From positions 2,528,001 through 2,592,000 of the forward strand of contig JAWKLD010000001.1 of assembly GCA_041392855.1 (NCBI GenBank): DNA of 64,000 bases, in the 5' to 3' direction. Source of the DNA: Flavipsychrobacter sp. GTDB taxonomy: Bacteria > Bacteroidota > Bacteroidia > Chitinophagales > Chitinophagaceae. The position numbers were made by a program, and so were the translations under genes. Numbering within the stretch: the stretch's first letter is position 1; each line of letters begins with the position of its first letter. The notes beneath the pieces were generated by a model. It was not told the DNA's origin. It searched no databases and was given only the letters and a program-made list of their open reading frames with translations. Positions 33,470-40,416 of this stretch are shown one piece after another.

Positions 33470-34594
33470 ATGAAGCCTTACTTTCTTGTACTATTATTGA
33501 TGTTTGGAGGTATGCACTCTAGCCTAGCTCAAACCAACAAACCTTGGAGTGGCTTTGGTATAGAAGTAAATGCCAGTATGGGTAAAATGATACGTCATAC
33601 CCCTAAGTTCCCTAAACAGCTACCTAATGTGGTGACCAATTACGAACTCAATTTTATACAACAAACCTATGGGCGCAAAGCATGGCAGCAACGTAGAAAG
33701 TTTCCTGTAGTAGGCTTTGCTGTAGGTTATACGGATTATGGTATCGACTCTATTTACGGGAAATGCATCAGCCTTTACCCCAACCTGCAAATACCCATTA
33801 TAAAAAGCGACAAAATAGAGTGGACCATTAGAGCTGGGTTTGGAATAGCCTATATGACAAAATATTTTCGCAGATACCCTTCCTTCGATACTGTAAACAC
33901 AGCCATAGGTGGCGCACTGAATAACTTCACACATTTTACTACCGATCTACGATATCGTATTAATCAAAACTTGGATATACAACTAGGTGCCAATTTTTAT
34001 CATGTTTCCAATGCGTCTTTTAAAATTCCCAACTTGGGTATCAATACCTATGGAGCACATGTAGGTTTTAGATATTTCCCTACTACTTCTACCCCTGAAA
34101 ATATAGAACGCAGGCTGAAACCACTAAAAAATAGATGGTTGGCACAAGCACGTTTGGGTTATACTACCCGCCAGTATACTGCTGCCGATGGACCAGACTA
34201 CCCAATATATATGCTAACGCTTTATGCGAGCAAACGCTATTGGAGCAAGAACAAATTATTATTAGGTGCCGACTATACTTTCCATAGCGAGGTCTATCAG
34301 TTTCTGAAAAACAACGAAATTGAGGTGGGCAAGGAAAAAGATAACTCCTGGCGTGCCAGCCTTTTTGTAGGTAATGAGTTTCTAGTAGGCAGGGTAGGTA
34401 TTATATTTCAGCTGGGCTACTATATTAAAAATGTATATATAACGGAAGACTCCTTCTATGAAAAGCTTGGAGGTAACTTCTATATCGTACAAAAGGAGCA
34501 AGGTGTATTAAAAGAGCTTTTCTTATCTACACTTTTGAAAACCCATGCTGAAAAAGCGGAACTAGTAGAAGTCGGTCTAGGATTTGGTTTTTAG
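33470..34594 (+). CDS. PagL-like acyloxyacyl hydrolase family outer-membrane protein
   Basis: Probable outer-membrane beta-barrel related to lipid A 3-O-deacylase PagL. I start at the ATG at 33470 because AGGGAG lies just upstream and a signal peptide ending SLAQ follows; a TTG at 33431 is rejected. Of the 374 residues, the first 200 contain the PagL signature FYHVSNASFKIPNLGIN with the His-x-Ser pair H178 and S180. The position of the PagL catalytic glutamate (His+14) is N192 here, so activity is uncertain. The second half (about 205-374) is a further beta-rich region not found in short PagL proteins. Divergent from DUF502; overlaps kdsD by 4 bp at the 3' end. Confidence 0.8.
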   Translation: MKPYFLVLLLMFGGMHSSLAQTNKPWSGFGIEVNASMGKMIRHTPKFPKQLPNVVTNYELNFIQQTYGRKAWQQRRKFPVVGFAVGYTDYGIDSIYGKCISLYPNLQIPIIKSDKIEWTIRAGFGIAYMTKYFRRYPSFDTVNTAIGGALNNFTHFTTDLRYRINQNLDIQLGANFYHVSNASFKIPNLGINTYGAHVGFRYFPTTSTPENIERRLKPLKNRWLAQARLGYTTRQYTAADGPDYPIYMLTLYASKRYWSKNKLLLGADYTFHSEVYQFLKNNEIEVGKEKDNSWRASLFVGNEFLVGRVGIIFQLGYYIKNVYITEDSFYEKLGGNFYIVQKEQGVLKELFLSTLLKTHAEKAELVEVGLGFGF

Positions 34595-35556
34595 ATAAGC
34601 CCTTCACGAATAAGATCGTGTAGATGTACCATCCCCACATATTTACCTTCGTTGGTAACCACTATCTGCGTAATATTATTCTTACGTATCATTTCTAGTG
34701 CCACGGCCGCTAACTCGTTTTGGTCTATGGTTTTGGGGTTGCTAGAAAGTATATCTGTCGCTTTAAGCTCATTGGTGTCAACACCTTTTTCTAGCATACG
34801 TCTTATATCACCATCTGTTATAATACCCAAGAGTTCATCTCCCTTAGTCACAGCTGTAGCGCCCAATCTTTTATTAGAGATTTCGTAGATGATCTCTTTT
34901 ATTGATGCGTCTTCTCTTACGGCAGGACACTCATTAGCCCTGCAAAGGTCCTCAACCCTTAAATACATACGCTTACCCAAAGCACCACCAGGGTGGAAAC
35001 GGGCAAAGTCTTCCGCAGTAAACCCTTTCAGACTTAACAGGCAAACCGCCAAAGCGTCTCCCATCACCAATTGAGCAGTAGTGCTGGTTGTAGGCGCTAA
35101 GTTATTGGGGCATGCCTCTTGCGAAACTGTACTGTTTATCCAATAATCAGCACTCTTAGCCAAATACGACTGTTCATTACCACAAAGTGCTACCACTTTA
35201 TTACCAAAATTCTTAATAAAAGGTATCAACACTTTTATTTCAGGGCTTTCGCCACTTTTTGAAATAATAACTACAACATCATTCTCTTGGATCATGCCCA
35301 AGTCTCCATGTATGGCATCTGCAGCATGCATAAACAGGGCCGGCGTGCCCGTAGAGTTTAATGTAGCAACTATCTTCTGAGCAATAACAGCACTTTTGCC
35401 AATACCTGTAATCACCACACGCCCTTTAGAATTGTGTATCAACTCTACTACCGTTACAAATTCATCATTCACAAAACCTTTTAGGTTTTCTACAGACTTG
35501 GCCTCCATATCAATGGTATCTATGGCTAGCTGCTTTATGTTGTTATTGGAAGACAT
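34591..35556 (-). CDS. kdsD: Arabinose-5-phosphate isomerase (KdsD/KpsF family)
   Basis: Interconverts ribulose-5-phosphate and arabinose-5-phosphate, the first step to Kdo of LPS. The 321 residues hold an N-terminal SIS domain (about 35-190) with VVITGIGKSAVIAQKI, MHAADAIHGDLGM and VVIISKSGESPEI, and two C-terminal CBS domains (about 205-321), the second with NNITQIVVTNEGKYVGMVHLHDLI. This is the standard KdsD layout. It is monocistronic and divergent from lutB. Its -7 box is 5 nt from the ATG, so the mRNA may lack a leader. Confidence 0.93.
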   Translation of the reverse strand: MSSNNNIKQLAIDTIDMEAKSVENLKGFVNDEFVTVVELIHNSKGRVVITGIGKSAVIAQKIVATLNSTGTPALFMHAADAIHGDLGMIQENDVVVIISKSGESPEIKVLIPFIKNFGNKVVALCGNEQSYLAKSADYWINSTVSQEACPNNLAPTTSTTAQLVMGDALAVCLLSLKGFTAEDFARFHPGGALGKRMYLRVEDLCRANECPAVREDASIKEIIYEISNKRLGATAVTKGDELLGIITDGDIRRMLEKGVDTNELKATDILSSNPKTIDQNELAAVALEMIRKNNITQIVVTNEGKYVGMVHLHDLIREGLI

Positions 35557-35561
35557 GGCTG

Positions 35562-35569
35562 CAAAATTA
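35562..35569 (-). promoter_or_regulatory. -7 promoter box TAATTTTG 5 nt from the kdsD start
   Basis: Minus-strand TAATTTTG-cagcc-ATG. The match to TAnnTTTG is exact, and the expected transcription start falls at or next to the A of ATG. Confidence 0.5.
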
Positions 35570-35633
35570 ACCGTATTTAGTTAATTATTCATTTTGCTTG
35601 TAACTATAAGTTCATACTGTCATAAATCCTTTA

Positions 35634-35641
35634 TATTTTTG
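35634..35641 (+). promoter_or_regulatory. -7 promoter box TATTTTTG 4 nt from the lutB start
   Basis: TATTTTTG-agcc-ATG; exact TAnnTTTG match. Together with the kdsD box it occupies the two edges of an 89-bp divergent gap. Confidence 0.5.
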
Positions 35642-35645
35642 AGCC

Positions 35646-37016
35646 ATGAGCAACAACAGTGCTACATTTATTGCAAAAAGTAGGATAAAAGCAGAAGATC
35701 TTGAACATAAGAGAAAACTGCATTTTAATATAGATAAGTATAATACTGCTGTAGTAAAAGGAAAACAGCAATATGCTGATCTTGACCTTGCTCGTAAGCG
35801 TGCTAAGAATATCAAGTGGAAAACGATTGAAAACCTGGATAAATATCTGGAAGAGTTTGAGAAAAACTTTACAGCTAGGGGGGGTAAGGTGATCTGGGCT
35901 GAAAATGCAGAAGAAGCACAGCAGGCCATTCTAGAAATATGCAAGGCTAAGAATACCAAGCAAGTTGTTAAGTCGAAATCGATGGTGACAGAAGAAATTC
36001 ACCTAAACGATTTCTTAGAAAAAAATAATATAGAGTCTGTTGAAACAGACCTTGGAGAATACATCCAACAACTGGATGGCGAAGCGCCATACCATATTGT
36101 AACGCCTGCCATGCACAAGAGCAAGGAAGACGTTGCTAAACTATTTCACGAAAAACTAGGTGTAGAACCCAATCTTGCACCTCAAGAGCTTACACAAATT
36201 GCCCGTGTAAAGCTTAGAGAGAAATATGTGACTTCTGAAGTAGGTGTAACAGGTGGTAACTTTTTGTTAGCAGATACAGGTGCTGTTTGTCTTACTGAGA
36301 ATGAGGGTAATGGAAGATTAACTACAGCTTTCCCTAAAACACATATTGCGATAGTTGGTATAGAAAAAATGCTACCGTCGATCAACGACTTACATCTTTT
36401 CTGGCCACTATTATCTACATATGGAACGGGACAAAAAGTAACGGTCTATAACTCTATTTTCACCGGACCAAAACAACCCGGCGAAACAGATGGACCTGAA
36501 GAAATGTATGTTATACTTCTTGACAATGGAAGAACTAACCTGCTTAGAAAAGAAGTAAGAGAAAGTATGTATTGCATCCGTTGCGGTTCTTGCCTCAACG
36601 TTTGCCCTATTTATAAAAATATTGGTGGCCATACTTATGGCACCACCTATAGTGGTCCTATTGGTTCGGTAATTACTCCACACCTAAAAGGCATGAGTGA
36701 TTTTAAACACTTGAGTTACTCTTCAAGCCTGTGTGGAAACTGTACAGAAGTTTGTCCAGTGAAGATCAATATTCACGAAATGCTACTCAACAATAGAAAC
36801 ATTGCTGTAAAAGAAGGGCATGGCAGTTTTGTAGAGGGGGCTACCTGGAAAGCATGGAAGTTAGCCATGCTTAATAGAGGATTAATGAACACAGCAGGTG
36901 GTAATATGAAAACCAAAGTGATCCATACATTATTCAAAAACAGCTGGGAGGCACACAGAAGCAAACTGGAATTTCCTCGCAAGTCCTTCAACCAACTTTG
37001 GAAAGACCGTAACTAG
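35646..37016 (+). CDS. lutB: LutB-type iron-sulfur lactate-utilisation protein
   Basis: Subunit of the LutABC L-lactate oxidation complex family. The 456 residues have an N-terminal LUD domain (about 60-300, with SKSMVTEEIHLNDFLE and VTGGNFLLADTGAVCLTENEG) and two 4Fe-4S clusters: CIRCGSCLNVCP near residue 306 and CGNCTEVCPV near residue 363. That is the LutB/LldF/YkgF architecture. The usual partners lutA and lutC are not adjacent; a polysaccharide deacetylase follows after 15 bp. The -7 box is 4 nt from the ATG. Confidence 0.92.
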   Translation: MSNNSATFIAKSRIKAEDLEHKRKLHFNIDKYNTAVVKGKQQYADLDLARKRAKNIKWKTIENLDKYLEEFEKNFTARGGKVIWAENAEEAQQAILEICKAKNTKQVVKSKSMVTEEIHLNDFLEKNNIESVETDLGEYIQQLDGEAPYHIVTPAMHKSKEDVAKLFHEKLGVEPNLAPQELTQIARVKLREKYVTSEVGVTGGNFLLADTGAVCLTENEGNGRLTTAFPKTHIAIVGIEKMLPSINDLHLFWPLLSTYGTGQKVTVYNSIFTGPKQPGETDGPEEMYVILLDNGRTNLLRKEVRESMYCIRCGSCLNVCPIYKNIGGHTYGTTYSGPIGSVITPHLKGMSDFKHLSYSSSLCGNCTEVCPVKINIHEMLLNNRNIAVKEGHGSFVEGATWKAWKLAMLNRGLMNTAGGNMKTKVIHTLFKNSWEAHRSKLEFPRKSFNQLWKDRN

Positions 37017-37031
37017 TATTCAACCAACTAT

Positions 37032-38327
37032 ATGCCAGCACTTACTATATACAGTAAACAAAACAGTGCAAGGCTAAGTTATGTACTAGATTGGTTGTTC
37101 CGTGACCGTTTGGATATCGACTATGTTATTGTAGACCGAATACCTGTAACAAATGACATTTTCATTTCTTATGGAGCGGTTTGTGATAATGGCATTTCTA
37201 TACCCGATGCAGATTTACTTTGGTCAACTAATATTGAGCAACAACATATAGAATCTGCTGACTGGAACGGATTGCCCACATTATTTGCTGGAGATCAGCA
37301 ATACTCTGTTCCTTTCGATATCTTCTCTGCCATATTTTTCCTTTTATCTAGGTATGAAGAATATTATAGCTATACCCCTGATAAACATAATAGATACCCT
37401 GCTACAGAAAGCATTCTTTTTAAAAAGGAATTGCTAAACAGACCTATTGTAGATGAATGGGTGAGTGCTTTTAGCAAGCTACTTGTTTCAAATAGTATTG
37501 CAGTAAAAGAAAGAACCTTTCAGTTCCTACCTACTTATGATATTGACATAGCATGGTCTTATAAACATAAAGGAGCTGCTAGAACTTTTGGTGCTTTTGC
37601 GAAAGAAGTGCTAAAAGGGAATATGAATAATTTGTGGGACAGACTAAAGACATTATTCGGTTCAAAAAAAGACCCCTATGATTCTTTTGAATGGCTGGAT
37701 AGGTTACATGAGCAATATAAACTAGCACCAATATATTTTATACTCTGTGCTCAAGCAACTAGTGCTTTTGACAAAAATATTGCGCCTACCAATACTGCTA
37801 TGCAAAATTTGCTTAAGCATTTAGCAAATAGATATTCATTAGGCATACACCCATCTTATTATATTGACAGTAATAAAAACTTATTGTCGGAAGAAAAAGG
37901 GCTGCTGGAAAATTTTATAAATAAACCCACTTCTATTTCCCGTCAGCACTACATCAAAAATAAAATGCCTGACACCTACCGACAGTTATTAGCAAACAAT
38001 ATTACAGAAGACTATAGCATGGGCTATGGCACACATTTAGGATTCAGAGCCGGAACAGGCAGCGCTTTCTTATGGTTCGATCTGGAAAAAGGAGAACAAC
38101 AAAACTTAAGGGTCCATCCTTTCTGCTTTATGGACACCACAGCATATTATGAAGAAAAGTTGACTACTCAGGAATCTTTTACAAGACTTCAAAAAATGAA
38201 AGATAAACTCGAGGAAACCAACAGTACTTTGGTTACTGTATTCCACAACTTCTCTTTAGGAACTGATAAAATGTGGAAAGGGTGGAGTGAAGCTTATGAG
38301 CGTTTTATTTCTGAATGTAAACTCTAA
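37032..38327 (+). CDS. Polysaccharide deacetylase-like protein (NodB-homology)
   Basis: Probable carbohydrate esterase-fold protein of 431 residues. The N-terminal about 150 residues match the region found before NodB domains in Bacteroidota (PFDIFSAIFFLLSRYEEY is characteristic). The NodB-like domain starts at PTYDIDIAWSYKHK with the metal-binding Asp pair, and LGIHPSYY supplies a histidine; a later HNF may be the catalytic base region. No signal peptide, so it is probably cytoplasmic. It lies 15 bp after lutB, likely in one transcript, and its last 23 bp overlap the convergent L,D-transpeptidase gene. Substrate unknown. Confidence 0.82.
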   Translation: MPALTIYSKQNSARLSYVLDWLFRDRLDIDYVIVDRIPVTNDIFISYGAVCDNGISIPDADLLWSTNIEQQHIESADWNGLPTLFAGDQQYSVPFDIFSAIFFLLSRYEEYYSYTPDKHNRYPATESILFKKELLNRPIVDEWVSAFSKLLVSNSIAVKERTFQFLPTYDIDIAWSYKHKGAARTFGAFAKEVLKGNMNNLWDRLKTLFGSKKDPYDSFEWLDRLHEQYKLAPIYFILCAQATSAFDKNIAPTNTAMQNLLKHLANRYSLGIHPSYYIDSNKNLLSEEKGLLENFINKPTSISRQHYIKNKMPDTYRQLLANNITEDYSMGYGTHLGFRAGTGSAFLWFDLEKGEQQNLRVHPFCFMDTTAYYEEKLTTQESFTRLQKMKDKLEETNSTLVTVFHNFSLGTDKMWKGWSEAYERFISECKL

Positions 38328-39018
38328 CACCTTCTTTGATCAACAAATAAAGATCGTTTACATCTTTATTTTTTAGTGCTATACAACCATCTGTCCAGCC
38401 CACTCCCAGTTCTATCATATCATCACCGCCTTCCCAAATACCATGTATGCCAATATTACCTCCTATTCTGGCATTTTTGGGAATACTACCTTTTTTCTTA
38501 AGCTCGTTAAAACGCTCTATGTCTTTTGCTCCGGGATAGCTGATACCTAAAAACTTATTGTACTTACTGGATTTGTGCTTGTTAACTATGGTAAACCAAC
38601 CCTCTGGAGTGCACCTATCTCCTTCCATACATTTATTGAGTATAGGCTTAGGCCCAAAAACTGCTCTGTAGTTTCTAAGCATTCTGTTTTTGTAGTACAC
38701 CTGTAGCACGTAACGCGACTTATCAATTATCAGCCACAAAGAATCTGTATCTAAAGTATCTGGGTTTACTCGTACATGAAAACCAATAGTATGTCTTCTT
38801 GGTTTAGGCATTATTATTGTCTCCGTCACACGCATATTACCTTGGCTATATTGTACTTCTCTTACAATATGTCCTTTCCCATCATCGTATTCTCTAACCA
38901 GCTTCAGGTTTTTAGGCCTATTGAAGTCAGAGTTTTGTGCTTTCACATTTACAGCACAAAAAGTGAAAAATGATAACAGAACTATTAAGCCAGTTATATG
39001 TTTTGTGTAATGGTTCAT
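38305..39018 (-). CDS. L,D-transpeptidase family protein (YkuD domain)
   Basis: Exported cell-wall enzyme that makes 3-3 crosslinks or attaches proteins to peptidoglycan. The 237 residues start with a signal peptide (cleavage after VKA). The YkuD domain (about 95-237) has DKSRYVLQVYYKNRML, GPKPILNKCMEGDRCTPEGWFTI and the active-site region IGIHGIWEGGDDMIELGVG followed by WTDGCIALKNKDV. The nucleophile is that Cys, with the His of IHG upstream. The spacing fits the ErfK/YbiS-like subgroup. It is divergent from the DtxR-type regulator, which may share control with it. Confidence 0.92.
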   Translation of the reverse strand: MNHYTKHITGLIVLLSFFTFCAVNVKAQNSDFNRPKNLKLVREYDDGKGHIVREVQYSQGNMRVTETIIMPKPRRHTIGFHVRVNPDTLDTDSLWLIIDKSRYVLQVYYKNRMLRNYRAVFGPKPILNKCMEGDRCTPEGWFTIVNKHKSSKYNKFLGISYPGAKDIERFNELKKKGSIPKNARIGGNIGIHGIWEGGDDMIELGVGWTDGCIALKNKDVNDLYLLIKEGVRVYIQK

Positions 39019-39042
39019 TTATCCAGATACCTATAAGGTAAT

Positions 39043-39059
39043 TTTACTAAACTAGTAAA
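39043..39059. promoter_or_regulatory. Palindrome TTTACTA-AAC-TAGTAAA, candidate DtxR-family operator
   Basis: Perfect 7-bp arms with a 3-bp centre, 17 bp in all, in the 109-bp gap between the L,D-transpeptidase and the DtxR-type regulator gene. Size and symmetry are like MntR/DtxR boxes, which suggests autoregulation. The specific sequence is not a known box. Confidence 0.45.
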
Positions 39060-39127
39060 TAATATTGAATCAAAACGTGGTCCATTATGTTGCCGTATAA
39101 AATAATTTAGTTTTAGCTTTACAATCT

Positions 39128-39787
39128 ATGCTACTGACTTATACCGAAGAAAATTATTTGAAGGCTATATATGTTATCCAAACAAATAACGATACTCCTG
39201 AAGTTTCGGTAAACGAGGTAGCGGAGCGAATGCAAACCCGTCCGGCTACAGTTACTGATATGATAAAAAAATTATCAGAGAAAGAACTGGTGCACTATGA
39301 GAAATATAAAAAAGTACACCTTACAGATAGCGGAGAAAAAACAGCACTTTACATTATAAGAAAGCATAGACTTTGGGAAACCTTTCTTAATACTAAACTC
39401 CACTTCTCTTGGGACGAGGTTCACGAAGTAGCAGAGCAATTGGAACACATAAGATCTAAAAAACTCATCGAAAAGCTAGACGAGTTTTTAGGATTTCCAG
39501 AATATGACCCCCATGGCGACCCTATACCAACTTCAGAAGGTACCCTACCAAAATCCAGAGCGGTAGCCCTTAGCGAATGTGAAATAGGGGGTACTTATAA
39601 AATTGTTGCCGTAAAAGATACTTCTACTGCTTTTTTACAACAGTTAGCACTGTATAATATTGCTATAGATACTAAACTCGTTATTACGGAACGTATGCCT
39701 TATGATAAAAGCATCACAGTAAAACAGAAGGAGGGTACTCCTTTCCAGTTATCAGAAAAAATTGCAGAAAAGCTATTCGCTGTTTAA
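39128..39787 (+). CDS. DtxR/MntR family metal-dependent transcriptional regulator
   Basis: Metal-sensing repressor for iron or manganese homeostasis. The 219 residues begin with the winged helix MLLTYTEENYLKAIYVIQ...VSVNEVAERMQTRPATVTDMIKKLSEKELV. The dimerisation and metal-binding domain follows, with HRLWETFL, EVHEVAEQLEHIRS (Glu/His ligands) and FPEYDPHGDPIPTSEG. The C-terminal about 75 residues form an SH3/FeoA-like domain. Length and HGDPIP motif are typical of full-length DtxR proteins. No metal transporter is next to it. The palindrome upstream may be its own site. Confidence 0.93.
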   Translation: MLLTYTEENYLKAIYVIQTNNDTPEVSVNEVAERMQTRPATVTDMIKKLSEKELVHYEKYKKVHLTDSGEKTALYIIRKHRLWETFLNTKLHFSWDEVHEVAEQLEHIRSKKLIEKLDEFLGFPEYDPHGDPIPTSEGTLPKSRAVALSECEIGGTYKIVAVKDTSTAFLQQLALYNIAIDTKLVITERMPYDKSITVKQKEGTPFQLSEKIAEKLFAV

Positions 39788-39793
39788 GGTATA

Positions 39794-40309
39794 TTACCTC
39801 ACCACTTTCTTTTTATAAATAGGTACTGTAGAGCAAGGCTCTCCATACATTAATGATTTCACAACCGGTTTCAATAATTGTGTTGCTTCTACATAAGCGG
39901 TCTCTGGTATGGCTTTGTCACCACAACCTTTTAGTACAACCCTTTTATCTTCATATTCAGAAACATCTATTGTCGCTACTTTGTTTTTAATGAGGTTAGC
40001 AGTTAACGCTTCGGCAGTTCCATAAAAAACAGATGTAGCCACTTCTTCAAGATAGGAAGTAGCCAACATATAAGCCCAAATAGGAATAATTGCATCTACA
40101 GAACAGAAAACAGCAACATGTTTATTTTCATAAACCGTCCAGTCAAATTCTTTAAGTGATTGTCTGTAGTCTTTTTCCCTAAGTATCATTTCTCTGAAGA
40201 GAAATGGTTTCAGATCAAAGACAGCTATATTTTCTTCATCAGGTATATAACTTGTTAAATCGATCGTCACAATACCACTCTCTGCTACTTTATTTATCAG
40301 TTCGCTCAT
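39794..40309 (-). CDS. DUF2480 family protein
   Basis: Conserved Bacteroidota protein of 171 residues with no known activity. Family blocks are VTIDLTSYIPDEENIAVFDLKPFLFREMILREKDYR, VAVFCSVDAIIPIWAYMLA and KGCGDKAIPETAYVEATQLLKPVVKSLMYGEPCS. No signal peptide or TM helix is visible; two cysteines (in KGCGD and EPCS) are conserved as I recall it. It has its own -7 box, sits after the ppiD-like terminator, and is convergent with the DtxR-type gene 6 bp away. Confidence 0.85.
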   Translation of the reverse strand: MSELINKVAESGIVTIDLTSYIPDEENIAVFDLKPFLFREMILREKDYRQSLKEFDWTVYENKHVAVFCSVDAIIPIWAYMLATSYLEEVATSVFYGTAEALTANLIKNKVATIDVSEYEDKRVVLKGCGDKAIPETAYVEATQLLKPVVKSLMYGEPCSTVPIYKKKVVR

Positions 40310-40328
40310 ACCATTAATAGTTGTGCTA

Positions 40329-40336
40329 CAAAAATA
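40329..40336 (-). promoter_or_regulatory. -7 promoter box TATTTTTG for DUF2480 gene
   Basis: Minus-strand TATTTTTG matches TAnnTTTG exactly, 19 nt before the ATG at 40309. Confidence 0.5.
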
Positions 40337-40359
40337 CGACTCATAAGGGTTGAAATAAA

Positions 40360-40388
40360 AAAAACAGCAGTTATAAACTGCTGTTTTT
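40360..40388 (-). terminator. Terminator of the ppiD-like gene
   Basis: Perfect 13-bp arms AAAAACAGCAGTT/AACTGCTGTTTTT with a 3-nt central spacer; the minus strand continues into a long T-run. Confidence 0.9.
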
Positions 40389-40416
40389 CTCTATATATCC
40401 TTAACTGTTTTTGATA

